From assembly GCF_000835495.1 (NCBI RefSeq), contig NW_015622541.1, positions 372,001 to 436,000 on the forward strand: a stretch of 64,000 nucleotides of DNA, in the 5' to 3' direction. The position numbers were made by a program, and so were the translations under genes. The stretch's first letter is position 1. Each line of letters begins with the position of its first letter. The stretch comes from Cladophialophora immunda. Its lineage: Eukaryota; Ascomycota; Eurotiomycetes; Chaetothyriales; Herpotrichiellaceae. This document shows, in pieces, positions 11,340-22,111 of this stretch. Below the pieces are notes generated by a model. The model searched no databases and was not told the DNA's origin. It saw nothing but the letters and a program-made list of their open reading frames with translations.

Positions 11340-12078
11340 ACCCCTCTATGCGTGCTGTGAGGTATGAGGTCAGTTGTTACGTGGGTTGGATTGTTTGCGG
11401 TTTTGGTGGATGGGCTCGGGCGAATGCACACGAAATGAATACCCTGGACGCAAAATGTATCGGCGGTGAGCAATGAATGGGCTGGCGGTTTGCACGAACA
11501 TTTTGTATGGAAGCTTTCCATTGGACTGGTGCCCTGCCTTGCTGTTCGGGTCAAGATAGACAGGACGATGCAGACGCTGTCTATGCATTCGAGAGCCCCG
11601 AGCTTTAGAGAGAGCATTAGACAGGACAAAGAGTGGAGAGAGAGTGCAATGAGAGCATGTCGAAGTCGTTGGTATGGGAGTATATCTCAGCCATCCAGCA
11701 TGGTAAGGGTGTCGGAAGCATTCGAGCCCGACCGATTCATTAAACATATCGGAGTCGGATCAACATACGCCGAGGCGCATTGCGTCTACATGTATGAAGT
11801 TGGCGACATCGACTGACAATCAACACTTGGACATCATGATGCTGTGGAGACTGGCCATCTCCGGTTGATCGGTAATCCTCACTCGCAGGCAACGAGGCTC
11901 ACTTACTCTTAAACCCTTCCCAAACACTTACATCGTTGATGCCCGGTTCTCTCTGAAACGGTAGGTTCTGATTCAGTTTCCTGGTCTGCTTCTTCACCGA
12001 CATCTTTGAGCTACAGACCAGTATCAGCTACAGCCACGGATAAAGAAGCCCAAGCATGGTAACAGCCTCGCCCGCGCA
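11340..12078. other. Intergenic, nothing recognised
   Basis: GALE 3' flank and 5' flank of the monooxygenase gene. Only short frames occur, with no family resemblance. Confidence 0.4.
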
Positions 12079-13251
12079 ATGACCCAGAAACCCGTCCTCA
12101 TTTCCGGCGCTGGCCTCGCCTCTCTCCTCCTCGCGCGCTCTCTCCTCCGCTCCAACATCCCCTTCCAGGTCTTTGAGCGCGATGCCTCGCTCGCCTTCCG
12201 CGGCCAGGGCTACCGCCTGCGCCTCTCGTCCGAGGGCCTCGACGCGATCGAATCGGTCCTGGACCCTGCCGCGTTCCAACGCTTCTACGACCGCTGCGGG
12301 AAGACGGGCGGGAGTGGGTTCCTGGGGTTCGACGCCGTCACGGGCGAAGTGGTCGAGGAGCACAGGATGGACGAAAACCTCGGGTCGCGGGACGGCAAGA
12401 TCGTGGGGATCGCCCGTGGAGACATGAGGCGTTTGTTCATGGAAGGGTGCGAGGAGTTTGTGCACTTCAACAAGCACGTCAAGGGCTACGAGTTGACGGA
12501 CGACGGAGTGCGGGCCGTCTTCGCAGACGGGACCAAGTCCGTCGAGGGCTCCCTCCTCGTCGGAGGGGAAGGCATCAACTCGACCGTCGCCAAGCAGCTG
12601 TCGGGCGGCCGTCTCAAGGTCTACGATCTCGGCGCGCGAGGCATCCACGGACAGGCGCCGACCGCGGCCTTCAAGGCCCTGGGTGAAGGCGTCTTCCGCC
12701 TCGTCGACAACGCCAACCCGCGCGGCCGGCTCTCCGTCATCACCAACGTGCGGCCGAACGACATGGACGACCCCGACGTCGAATTCGGGTGGACCATGGT
12801 CGGCGTGCCGGGGGTCATTAAGGCGCCGAACGACGACTACACGATCGTCGGGAAGGTGGCGGCGGACATCGCCAAGTCGCTGACCCAAGAGTGGCATCCG
12901 CGCTTCAAGCCCCTCTTCGACCAGATGAACGAGGCCGAGGCCGCGTTCTGGAAAATCACCTGCTCGTCCCCGAGCGGCGTGCCGGAGTGGCCCAACGAAC
13001 CGCGCGTGTCCCTGATTGGCGACGCGGTCCACTCCATGACGCCCGCTGGCGGGATAGGGGCGAACACGGCCGTGCGGGATTCAGCGTTGTTGGGACGACT
13101 GTTGCGCGAGGCCGGCGGGCCCAAGGAGGGTGTGACGGCCGCCTACGAGAGGGAGATGAGGGTCTATGCTAGCGAGGCTGTGAAGTCGAGCTACGGCACC
13201 GCAACCAAGGCGTTCAAGGTCCACATCGACGAGTTGTCAAAGACCATCTGA
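12079..13251 (+). CDS. FAD-dependent monooxygenase (PHBH/salicylate hydroxylase-type fold)
   Basis: Intronless 390 aa flavoprotein. The N-terminus VLISGAGLASLLLARSLL is the FAD-binding Rossmann motif (GxGxxS form) and FERD ends the second strand. GDAVHSMTPAGGIGANTAVRD near residue 315 is the GD motif that contacts FAD ribityl and pyrophosphate. The family (FAD-binding-3) hydroxylates or epoxidises aromatic or polyketide substrates using NAD(P)H; the substrate cannot be told. Third codon positions are almost all G or C, and the absence of introns contrasts with the second FAD monooxygenase at 40870. Neighbours are housekeeping genes, so it is not obviously part of a cluster. Confidence 0.85.
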   Translation: MTQKPVLISGAGLASLLLARSLLRSNIPFQVFERDASLAFRGQGYRLRLSSEGLDAIESVLDPAAFQRFYDRCGKTGGSGFLGFDAVTGEVVEEHRMDENLGSRDGKIVGIARGDMRRLFMEGCEEFVHFNKHVKGYELTDDGVRAVFADGTKSVEGSLLVGGEGINSTVAKQLSGGRLKVYDLGARGIHGQAPTAAFKALGEGVFRLVDNANPRGRLSVITNVRPNDMDDPDVEFGWTMVGVPGVIKAPNDDYTIVGKVAADIAKSLTQEWHPRFKPLFDQMNEAEAAFWKITCSSPSGVPEWPNEPRVSLIGDAVHSMTPAGGIGANTAVRDSALLGRLLREAGGPKEGVTAAYEREMRVYASEAVKSSYGTATKAFKVHIDELSKTI

Positions 13252-13768
13252 GGGCGGCGGTATGGAGTGGGAAATGGTGGTATAGCACTGGTTACAGGTG
13301 TACTAGACGGGGGGGAAATAGATGTCGCGACTAAACCCTTCCCGCGTCTTGCACCAACTTTGTCACGGGATAAATGGCGTAAGTGAATAGAGCGCCCAGT
13401 TCGTTCCCCTGACTAGGACTCAAGAGACTCTACCTCGCAGCGCCGGATTATTACCATTCGGGGCTATACCTGGTCGCCGATCAGCTACAGCGGCGAAGGC
13501 GTTCACTCGCAAGTAATATGGGCGCGACAGTGTAGTTTGGTCGAGAAGTCTAGAACCAATTTCATGGCTTGCTTTTTGAAGTCTCATTGTCTCGTAGAGT
13601 ATGGGTATAATATATGGTCCCATCTCCCAGAACGGGAGCGGACCAAATCCTGCCGCCAACGCCATCGCTCACGAAGCATAAAGCGGTAGGAAAGTCACTG
13701 TCCGTGCCTGCTGTGTTGTAGGACTGGCCACGAGGATACATCGCAGGTCAGGCCCAGATCAATACCAC
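13252..13768. other. Intergenic, nothing recognised
   Basis: Shared 3' region of the convergent monooxygenase and MDM10 genes. No feature was recognised. Confidence 0.4.
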
Positions 13769-15403
13769 TCAGGTGGAGTAGACAACGCTCACGCCCACCT
13801 TGCCCGTCCATTTCTTGATTCCCCCTCCATCATATGCAACTCCCCCCAGATGCCCGTTACTCTTTTTCCCACTCCCAGATCCCGCGCTTGTTCCGCTGGT
13901 CCCAAATCCGCCAGATGCAGTTCCACTAACAGGATGTACCGAGACTCCGACCTCCACAAGCAAACTCTTCACTCTCCCTGCCCACAGCGCCTTGACATTC
14001 CAAGAATCGTCCACCCGAAAGTTCAGCACGTTCTCTTCTTCCCGTTCAATCCGCTGTTCCTTAAGAGAGCGTTCGGTCGGGGTGAACCAGTCTCTAGTGA
14101 GAGTGCGTGCCCATTGAATTGGATCCCCATTTGTTTCGCTGTCAGGGCCGGTGGCCGTAGAGTCGTTGTCTATATCTCGGGAGGGCGCTGACGAAGAAGA
14201 GGTCGCCCGGCGTCGGGGTCGCCACAATTCTCCACCCACAACATACCGAGACTCCCAGGAATAAAAGTTAAAGTCGAACCGAGACGAAAGGGACAGTGCC
14301 GATGTTGGACGCACAGAGTAAGTGGACGATATTGACCCAGTGAGAGGAGTCAATGTCAAGGTCATGGTATATGGAAACGAAGAATGCGGTACGTTTGAGG
14401 GAGTGAGTAAGGTGTGAGATGCTGTAGAGAGGATGGCGGCAGACGTTCCTACCAGCGGCTTGTTGGATGAATGATTAGGCTGAGGAGGTCGCTCAGACGG
14501 TGTTATATGCGGTGTGAGGGTGGTGAAGCGCAAGCCTGTCGAGAGGCCAATGACGTGTGAAAGCGGGCTGTAATAGAACTCTGCGCCAGCAGATAACAGG
14601 GATGGTTTAGCGGCAAGGCGATTTTGATATGCAGTCAATGCATCCGCGTGCGGCGGAGTGCTCAGTCCTGGTGAAGGGAATTCTGTGAAGCTATCTATTG
14701 CGCCTGCATTTTCCGACGACGGAGTGGGTGTCGATGGAGAGACAACTGGCGTATCAGGTGGGCTAAGGCCAAAATTCCAGAGGCCTCTGACCCCCAGGAG
14801 GCCATTGTCTGTCGATCCCAGTCCCTCGATTGAATATTGGCCCGCATCGTGCTGGATGTGGGCAAGGACCGAGGCCGGCGGAGGAGCTGAGTTCGTCACT
14901 GGAGTCGAGGCTGATTTGCTATATATGGAGACGGACAGAAGAGTCTCGGGACTTATGCGCCGTGCATATAACGCCGTCAGAACTGATGGAGGGGGAAGAT
15001 CCAGCGTCGCATGCAGCAAAATCGGCTTCCTCCCATCTTCGCTCAGAAAGTTGGGTATTTTCTTCTTCGCCCCCGGCGGGAAAGCAAGGGGGAGCCTTAT
15101 ATCTCGGTATCCCGGGGTCAAATATTTCAAGGGGATGCTAGGTGCTTCGGAGGGAACGTGGCCCAGTGGAACGCTCGAATAGAGGTAGGATATAGAGCCG
15201 TCTATGTGTCCCAGAGTCGACAAGGTGTATGAGGATGCAAAGTTCGGGGTGCTCAAAGACGAGACATGTAAGGACAATGTCGAGGGAGTCTGGAACGAGA
15301 GCAATGCGTCTGAGGTTGCGGTCAGAGACGAATAGCTGTTGTCGGGATTCCAATCGGTCGACGTCCCGAAGGCGTGGACAATATAGTCCATAAATCCAAT
15401 CAT
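13769..15403 (-). CDS. MDM10: Mitochondrial distribution and morphology protein 10
   Basis: Single-exon protein of 544 aa. The N-terminus MIGFMDYIVHAFGTSTDWN followed by DNSYSSLTATSDALL is the Mdm10 signature, and SSLSTPNFASSYTLSTLGHIDGSISYLYS continues it. The protein is an outer-membrane beta-barrel of the ERMES complex tethering ER to mitochondria, and it also associates with the SAM complex in beta-barrel assembly. The C-terminus KWTGKVGVSVVYST has alternating hydrophobic residues like the last strand. The protein is somewhat longer than many orthologues; the extra length appears to lie in Ser/Thr/Pro-rich loops, for example SPSTPTPSSENAG. Confidence 0.93.
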   Translation of the reverse strand: MIGFMDYIVHAFGTSTDWNPDNSYSSLTATSDALLSFQTPSTLSLHVSSLSTPNFASSYTLSTLGHIDGSISYLYSSVPLGHVPSEAPSIPLKYLTPGYRDIRLPLAFPPGAKKKIPNFLSEDGRKPILLHATLDLPPPSVLTALYARRISPETLLSVSIYSKSASTPVTNSAPPPASVLAHIQHDAGQYSIEGLGSTDNGLLGVRGLWNFGLSPPDTPVVSPSTPTPSSENAGAIDSFTEFPSPGLSTPPHADALTAYQNRLAAKPSLLSAGAEFYYSPLSHVIGLSTGLRFTTLTPHITPSERPPQPNHSSNKPLVGTSAAILSTASHTLLTPSNVPHSSFPYTMTLTLTPLTGSISSTYSVRPTSALSLSSRFDFNFYSWESRYVVGGELWRPRRRATSSSSAPSRDIDNDSTATGPDSETNGDPIQWARTLTRDWFTPTERSLKEQRIEREEENVLNFRVDDSWNVKALWAGRVKSLLVEVGVSVHPVSGTASGGFGTSGTSAGSGSGKKSNGHLGGVAYDGGGIKKWTGKVGVSVVYST

Positions 15404-16650
15404 TCTGGAAAGTGGTTGAGTTCAAGCGCCCCAGGCGCTATCTCAGATCGAGGTTCATCTCAGAAACATCAGTGATGTCCCACAACAGCGCGTGTTTCTG
15501 TACTGTGATGACGCTTGAGAGTCGTGGTCGACATCGCAGGAACCGCAGTTGTTGCAAACTGCTATTGAGGACGTTAAGGTTCGCCGTAATTATGCGGTGG
15601 GGCATGAGGTCTGAGAGTGATATTCCTCAGTCTGGCTGCCGCTGGATTCAATATCGGCGACGACGAACAGCCATTCTATCAAAAATAATCGTGTATGGGT
15701 GTGGGATACAGGACCACCGTTTCCGTCAGGTAAAGAAGTGTCATTTGTTGGTGAAGATCACCGTCGATCTACCGAGGCTACTAATCGAATGACCTTTTCA
15801 TCCCACCATCACAATCTCGTCTGACAGTGCCACTTATGTTCCAGCTCGGCGCGCTCCTAAAAGCTTGAGGACTCTTGTCAAAGTCTTGTCTGCACACCTC
15901 ATCATACTTGGCTTCATTGCTGTCGCTATTACTCAGTCGCTCTCGATGATTTCAATCTATTTGTCACTGAACTTCCCGACTTACGAGAAGCCCAAGTTGC
16001 CGCTTTCGGTTCTAGAGTTCCCGACACCGAGCATCGTCTACTCATCGTTACGGCAAACTTGGTTTGGGATTAAGCAGGAAGAAGTGCGAACATCCACATG
16101 GCAACGGAGAGACCGTGGTTCCGGATCTTTTCGCCTTTTCAGCCAAGTGAATCCACCAAGTTTGACTTGGCGGACCATTCCAATGCGTTGAGATTGTGTG
16201 GTGGTAACAGCCTTGTCACCTGCCCGCCCCAGCTCTGGGGTTACAGCTGACGCCACGAGTCTCAGGCTGCCAGCCAACGCGCTCCAGCTCCCTCGGCTTG
16301 CGCTCTAGACTCGGACTTCCCTGGTAGATGCATGGCCAGAGAGACGGCAAGTTCGCGACCACCTACTCAAAGGACGGTGTGATGGCGCTAAGGCGTTGCC
16401 TGGATTGCCACGATGTACCCACAGCAGCCTATCACGACCAGTTTGGGTTTATCACGCAATAGCTTACTGCAACGATAAGCTGGACGGCAGGAGGAACTTT
16501 TCGCAGATAACACCCATGCTCGTGGGTTTCTAGAAAACCTGCCACTTGCGGATAGTTCTTAAAGACCCTGCCAGGATCTCGCAGGCGTGAATTTCTCCGC
16601 ATCCTTCAGCTCGCTCGCTATCTCACTGCCTCGAGAAACAGCAGCGCACA
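15404..16650. other. Intergenic, promoter region of MDM10 and the AAAP transporter
   Basis: About 1.25 kb between divergent starts. A frame at 15865-16191 has a hydrophobic start but begins with TTG and matches no family I know. CCACTTGCG and TCTCGCAGG blocks occur near 16540-16590, without assignable function. Confidence 0.35.
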
Positions 16651-18483
16651 ATGTCGAAGTCCACCTACGCCGACGAAAAGCAGGTCGATCCCCTCTATCC
16701 AGTTGTTGGCGAGGATCAAAATGGGACCGTCCCCTTCGAGGGCTTCAGTGCCTTGATCGCCGAAGGTGTGTCTTCCATCGGCTGGAGAAACGCTAAGCGA
16801 TTGTTAACAGAGTGTTCCTCTAGATCACAAACATGAGATCAAGCTCCGGACTATGTCCTGGCAGAAGGCAGCCTGGCTTCTTGCTGGCGATCAGGTCTGT
16901 CTTGCTATCATGGCCCAAACGTGGTCGCTCTCGTAAGGCTGTCTCGTTCCATTTCCAAGCTTGCAGGACTAACAGCGGTATCCTTCAGAGTCTTAGGATG
17001 GGTACCAGGCATCATCACTATGGTTGGTGCAGGTATCCTCTTTTGGATCACCTCTATTACCATGCACAAATACATCATGAAACATCCTCAAATAAGGGAT
17101 ATTTGTAAGTTCTTCCTCGCTTGATACAACGGAGGTCCCCGGGCTCCAGTCAGATGTCCGAACTAACCATCATTGGAACAGGTGATTTTGGCTACTACGC
17201 CTTTGGCAGGAGTCGCATCGCATATGAATGGACTGGATTCATGTTGCTCGCCAACAACATCCTCCTCATTGGCTTCCACGTCCTCACCGGTGCCAAAGTC
17301 ATCAATACCTTATCGAACCACTCCCAGTGTACCGTCGTCTTCTCGATCATCGTCATGCTCATGTACGTTTTCCTCCCTAACCCTAACCCTAAACCTAAGA
17401 AACCTCGTTTCTCCTAGTATGAGTTTTCAGTGCTGATGACGAACAGGGGCATTGTTATGTCAATTCCTAGAACATTACGTCACGTCTCATTCATGTCCAT
17501 GTTCTCAGGTGAGCGGTCGCCCAATCTACCCATCCACGTTTCAATCACTAACCAGGATACATAGCTGCCTGCATGGCAATCGCAATTCTCCTCTTCCTGA
17601 TCTTCTCGGGTATCGAAGCCCATCCCGGTTTTGGCTATTATGGCGACTATCCTGCTGCTGGAGAGGTCAGGACATACCCTTTCCCTCTTCCTGGAACTAC
17701 CTGGGTCAATTGGTAAGTGATGTTGAACAGTGTTCTGTCCCTAGAATACCCTTGCCCAAGTATAATCTATCTCGTTACTAATAAAAAGATAGTCTAAATG
17801 CCGTCTTGAATATCACGTTCCTTTGGGTGCCCCAGATCCTGTTCCCAACCTTCATCGCCGAGATGGAGAAGCCAGAAGACTTCCCCAAATCACTTGCCGT
17901 TCTCACAGTCATTTCCGCCTTTTTATTCATCTGCCCTCCGGCTATCGGTTTCCATTACTTGGGCCAATATTCGACTGCTCCAGCATTCGGCAGTTTGGGT
18001 GTCACGGCTTACAAGAAAGGCTCCTTCGCGTTCGTCATTGTGCCTACACTCGTCATCGGTGTGATCTACGCAAACGTCACTGCCAAGTTTATCTACTTCC
18101 GAGTCATGGGCAAGTCTCACCATGCCCACAGCAACACTGTCGTCGGGTGGGGTGTTTGGGTTCTGGTCATGGCGGGTATCTGGATCATCGCTTTCATCTT
18201 CGCCGAAGTTATCCCCAGCATGGGAGACTTCCTCTCCCTCCTTGGAGCAGCGTTCGACTCGTTCTTCGGCTTCATCTTCTTTGCAGTGGCGTACTACCAC
18301 CTGTACAAGGGGAGACTGTTCCATGGTGTCTACAGATCCATCATGTCGGTTATACACGTGTTCGTCATGTTTGTCGGGCTTTTCTTGCTTGGACTTGGGC
18401 TCTATGCTGCCGTCAAGGCTATCATTGCTGACTACTCGGGGTCTACGACGCCTGCATTCAGCTGCGCCGATCTGTCCATCTAG
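16651..18483 (+). CDS. Neutral amino acid transporter, AAAP family (Mtr-like)
   Basis: Seven exons (16651-16765, 16824-16932, 16989-17104, 17182-17362, 17447-17508, 17556-17712, 17793-18483) give 476 aa with every phase consistent. The N-terminal cytosolic segment is followed by HEIKLRTMSWQKAAWLLAGDQ, and then about ten or eleven hydrophobic segments. Family hallmarks include PGIITMVGAGILFWITS, DFGYYAFGR and VLTGAKVINTLSNH. The architecture matches fungal Aa_trans permeases such as the N-type neutral amino acid system, which act as proton symporters at the plasma membrane. The exact substrate is not determined. Intron 4 (17363-17446) carries a telomere-like repeat, listed separately. Confidence 0.9.
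17375..17398 (+). repeat. Interstitial telomere-type repeat in intron 4 of the AAAP gene
   Basis: Three perfect CCCTAA units (17375-17392) are followed by an imperfect ACCTAA. This is the complement of the TTAGGG telomere repeat of filamentous fungi. It lies entirely within the intron, just downstream of the GTACGT donor. Confidence 0.85.
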
Positions 18484-19175
18484 ACGAAGCCATTAGTCGA
18501 TAGAAAGATCGATCTGAGATTGCTGCTTTCTGTGAGCATCTGCAGGGCAATCGATCAATATACAAGTCTAGAGATAAACAACTATTGACCAAACTGACCA
18601 ATTTATGCCCAACCTGGCCATGCGTCTTTGATAGTAGTTATATTAGAAGATATTGCTTGCATGGATGCTCAATAAGACTGTACCACTATCGTCCTTTTTA
18701 ATATTAGCATACTGTATGTCGAAGGTATAAATATGTATTCTTTAGGCGAACTAACACTATCTTAACCTAGGTCCTAGTTGATAATCATACCCCTACTAAT
18801 TTCGCCGCCGCTTTATCCCATCTGTTCTCTCAGGCGACGGTCAGGAAAAGCCCAATGAATGATTGAAGTCATCCAGTCGGGCTCAGTAATCATGTCGTTG
18901 GTCGAAGCATACAAGCGAGAGCTGAAAGTCCTTCGTCTGATCGGACTTCTCGAACATTGCGATCACGAGACCACCATGGACGACCAAGGCAACTAAATAA
19001 GCTTTGAAATACGAATAACTCGCTGATAGCCTTTCCATCAGCTGAAAATGGCTTCTCAGCGTCAAAAGTCGACAGCTTCAATGATCCCAATCTCCGAAAT
19101 TCATCAGACGTACGCATGGCCTGTCATTTCTGAATCCCGCGAGACTGGCAGGATCCGATATCAGGAAAAACCAAT
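18484..19175. other. Intergenic, nothing recognised
   Basis: AT-richer than its surroundings between about 18530 and 18800. No gene or RNA was recognised. Confidence 0.4.
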
Positions 19176-20081
19176 ATGTCTACATCAACCCCAGCGCTTT
19201 CACAGGTCGAAGTCAATGGAGTGAAATTGGCCTACCGCGAGTCCGGGGAGGGCGAACCTCTTGTTCTCGTCCATGGACATCTCTCTGACCACCGCTCCTG
19301 GACACCAATCGAAGCCAAACTGGCGGTCAATTTCCACGTGTACAACTACAGCAGACGCTTCGCCTGGCCCAATGAACCGATACAAGACGGCGAGCCTCAG
19401 CCCTGGGAGCAGGACTCACTCGACCTGGCTGCCTTCATCGAGACTCTTGGGATCGCACCCGTCCATGTCCTGGGCAACTCGTCGGGAGCCTTCATTGCTA
19501 TCTGGCTGGCCCGTACTCACCCCCACCTCTTCAGAACTCTGCTGCTGGAAGAACCACCCCTCATTACTCTCTTCCTTCCCAGCCTCCCACCAAGTCTCCT
19601 GTCTGTCCTTTCCTTCCTGCTCTGGCATCCTATTTCGTTTTGGCCCGTGATGGTCTTCGGCGCCACAACTGTCTCGCCAGCAACGGCATGCAGCAAAAAG
19701 GGCGACTATGAACTCGCCGTGTCCACGTTCGGAAAAGGCGTGCTAGGTCCCAAGTTCTGGGGCCGCGCCCTTGCCGATGTCGCCCGCAAGCGACAGATTG
19801 ACGACAACTCAAAGGGTCTCTGCCACTTCCTGCGCTACAACTCCATGCCGGAATTTCGAGTGCAAGACGCGCGGAAAATCAAGGTTCCAACGCTCGTGAT
19901 TACCGGCATTGAAGGACCGCTGTCCCAGCAGTGTATTGACGCCGAACTGGTCAGGGTGTGCGGCGCGAACAGGAAGAGGGAGGTGAAGATCGACGGGGCA
20001 GGGCATGCAGTACACGAAGACAACCCCGAGCAGGTGTTTAAGGAGGTGGTGAGGTTTGTATTTGAAGACAAGGCTGCCTAG
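19176..20081 (+). CDS. Alpha/beta hydrolase
   Basis: Intronless 301 aa protein of the alpha/beta-hydrolase fold. The oxyanion segment VLVHGHLSDHRSW lies near residue 30. The nucleophile elbow is GNSSG at 100-104, with Ser102 as the likely catalytic residue. The catalytic His is in GAGHAVHEDNPEQV near the C-terminus, and the acid is probably in VITGIEGPLSQQ or nearby. The overall pattern fits small ester or C-C hydrolases of the 2-hydroxymuconic/epoxide-hydrolase-like group. Substrate is unknown. No signal peptide, so probably intracellular. It lies about 500 bp upstream of a second hydrolase on the same strand. Confidence 0.85.
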   Translation: MSTSTPALSQVEVNGVKLAYRESGEGEPLVLVHGHLSDHRSWTPIEAKLAVNFHVYNYSRRFAWPNEPIQDGEPQPWEQDSLDLAAFIETLGIAPVHVLGNSSGAFIAIWLARTHPHLFRTLLLEEPPLITLFLPSLPPSLLSVLSFLLWHPISFWPVMVFGATTVSPATACSKKGDYELAVSTFGKGVLGPKFWGRALADVARKRQIDDNSKGLCHFLRYNSMPEFRVQDARKIKVPTLVITGIEGPLSQQCIDAELVRVCGANRKREVKIDGAGHAVHEDNPEQVFKEVVRFVFEDKAA

Positions 20082-20586
20082 AATAGGGGGTGGCCGAAAC
20101 AAGCGGGGTCAAGACGAAAGTTTAACAACACCGGTAACTCGCCGACGGGGTCTGTAGACATTTCATTGTTGAGGACCTCGAAGCAAGCAATTACAGACTC
20201 TAGCTGAAGTTTCAATACAGGCGCCGACCGGCAAGCATCCGTTTTAGTAAGCACGGAGGCGGCCCGAAGGACACTGTGAACAGGCCTGGTCCAAAACAGC
20301 TCGACACATCGAGTCTATTTAATATTACAAAGCATCGTAGCCTTGTTGTTCGTGCTTATGAAATTGCGTGCGGAAATCGAGCCGCTGAGGCTTCAATCGG
20401 TCGGTGTGCTTTCGACGATGTTTACCTGGAACATTGAAGTCGGAGTCTGGGAGCAGCAAAGCCCTGTTTCTCACCCTAAGCGTGGAGGGAGTTGTAATAG
20501 CTTGAAATCGCCTCTACTTCCTCCTTCTGTTGATTTCAAGTTTTCTATCAAAGCCCAGTCAAGCTTGTCAACATATCTGGTCCGAC
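20082..20586. other. Intergenic between two hydrolase genes
   Basis: No gene recognised. A GTTGAT/TTTAATATT AT-rich patch lies near 20315-20345 and could be promoter sequence for the gene at 20587. Confidence 0.35.
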
Positions 20587-21489
20587 ATGGATCAACTCCC
20601 CCAACTTGGACGCTCAGTTTGGGAGGTCATTCCCCAGACCTCGGAAATATACGCTTCTCTTCTGAACCGCAGCGCGAAAGATGCGATCCTGGCAACCAAC
20701 CCCGAAGTTGCGAGTTACGGTCCTGACCCTCGTCAGGAACTGGACGTCTACGCGACCAAGTCTAGCACGGCGCCCGTCATGGTGTTCCTCTACGGCGGAG
20801 CTTGGGTTGAAGGAGACAGGGTCATTGGCGGCATCCCCGATGGGCTCGTGTACAGAAATCTAGGCTACTATTTCGCAGAAAAGCAAGGATTCGAAACGAT
20901 CATACCCGACTATCGACTCGTCAGGCATGGCGCTAAATATCCTTCGGGAGCAGAGGACCTTGCCCTTGTCCTGAGATACGTCAGGGGGAGATATGGCGTT
21001 GAGCGACCGCTGTTTATTCTGGGCAATTCTGCAGGGGCTGTCAACACCATGTCATGGCTCCTTGATGGTGCTTTCAAGGAGAGCCGTGAGAAGAGTAACT
21101 TGACTGGAATCATCAGCCTCGGAGCTCTGATGAACTTTGAAGAACTGCCTTCGCCATTTCCGGAACTGCTTACGCAGTACTTTGAAGAGACCTATACATC
21201 GAGATCTCCTTTGGCGTTACTACGATCTGCGGCACTGAACAGCCAGCTGCATCGGGACATGCCGGCATTGTTGATTCTCTGGAGCGAACTGGATCCCGAC
21301 GTTATAATCAAATCAAACCGTGATTTTCTGACCGAGTTGAGAAAGAACGACCTCCGAGCCGACGCCAACGAGATAATGGGCCACAATCATATCAGCCCGC
21401 CGATGTCTCTGGGAACGGGACTGGAAGCTGAGGAAGAATGGGGTGCGTCAGTTGCTGCTTGGATCACGAAGCACGTTGCGAAGAGTTGA
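20587..21489 (+). CDS. Alpha/beta hydrolase, esterase/kynurenine-formamidase-like
   Basis: Intronless 300 aa protein. LYGGAWVEGDR is the HGG-like oxyanion segment, with Tyr replacing His. GNSAG in FILGNSAGAVNTM is the nucleophile elbow, and GHNHISPP near the C-terminus supplies the catalytic His. The acid is probably Asp in WSELDPDV. This arrangement is that of the alpha/beta-hydrolase-3/BD-FAE group, which includes carboxylesterases and arylformamidases. The ATG at 20587 is the first in frame; the frame upstream opens only at a TTG codon. The next gene, on the opposite strand, converges on it. Confidence 0.82.
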   Translation: MDQLPQLGRSVWEVIPQTSEIYASLLNRSAKDAILATNPEVASYGPDPRQELDVYATKSSTAPVMVFLYGGAWVEGDRVIGGIPDGLVYRNLGYYFAEKQGFETIIPDYRLVRHGAKYPSGAEDLALVLRYVRGRYGVERPLFILGNSAGAVNTMSWLLDGAFKESREKSNLTGIISLGALMNFEELPSPFPELLTQYFEETYTSRSPLALLRSAALNSQLHRDMPALLILWSELDPDVIIKSNRDFLTELRKNDLRADANEIMGHNHISPPMSLGTGLEAEEEWGASVAAWITKHVAKS

Positions 21490-22111
21490 GCGGTCAACTT
21501 GACTATTAGCTCTCTGGCCCGAGCACACTACATGGAAAAGGAATGGTGTTAGGGATTGCAAGGACGATGTAGTATATTTCCTATGAACTATTCATCTGGG
21601 ACTGCAGTTGATGTTGTTTTGTGGATAAGCTTGGCCCATGAAATTCCCCTGCATAGAACACTGCCAAATCAAAGTGCTTAACAGGATTTTTGAGAAAGAA
21701 TTAAATATCAGACCCAAAGGAGTCCATCAGTCCTGCTATTCGGATATTGAGACTGAAATTCCAGCTGGACTCAACCTAGTACTCCCAGTGGACTTCCTGT
21801 AATTACAGCAGTATTCTGTTCAGAACTGGGCAAGCAAGAAAGCATAGTTTTCCGAAGCACGGGCAATACTAAGATGGTGATTGCGGCCCTATTGTCTGAT
21901 ATTGTTACGGATACATCGGTCAGTAGAATATAGTACACCAAAGCCAAACATGCATCGATACTGAGAAGGCGAGGTCTACAAATGTACGTTCAAGTGGGAT
22001 GCCACCCGTTTAATTTCACTGGCAGGGCCTTTGAACAGAATAGAATCTGCAAGTCCAAAAGATCACAAGCCGAGTTCAGTGTAGAACCCTCCAGTTCCTA
22101 CCGAAGTGTTC
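21490..22111. other. Convergent intergenic region, nothing recognised
   Basis: Shared 3' region of the hydrolase and the flavin monooxygenase. It is AT-richer than the flanking coding sequence and no gene was recognised. Confidence 0.4.

Noticed and set aside
12028..13032. A minus-strand frame of 334 codons opposite the FAD monooxygenase
   Set aside because: It begins without conserved motifs and is a GC-rich shadow of the sense gene, which carries clear FAD motifs.
15865..16191. A small membrane protein gene
   Set aside because: It starts with TTG, has no conserved features and lies in a divergent promoter region.
17375..17398. A chromosome end or telomere
   Set aside because: Only about three units are present and coding sequence continues on both sides.
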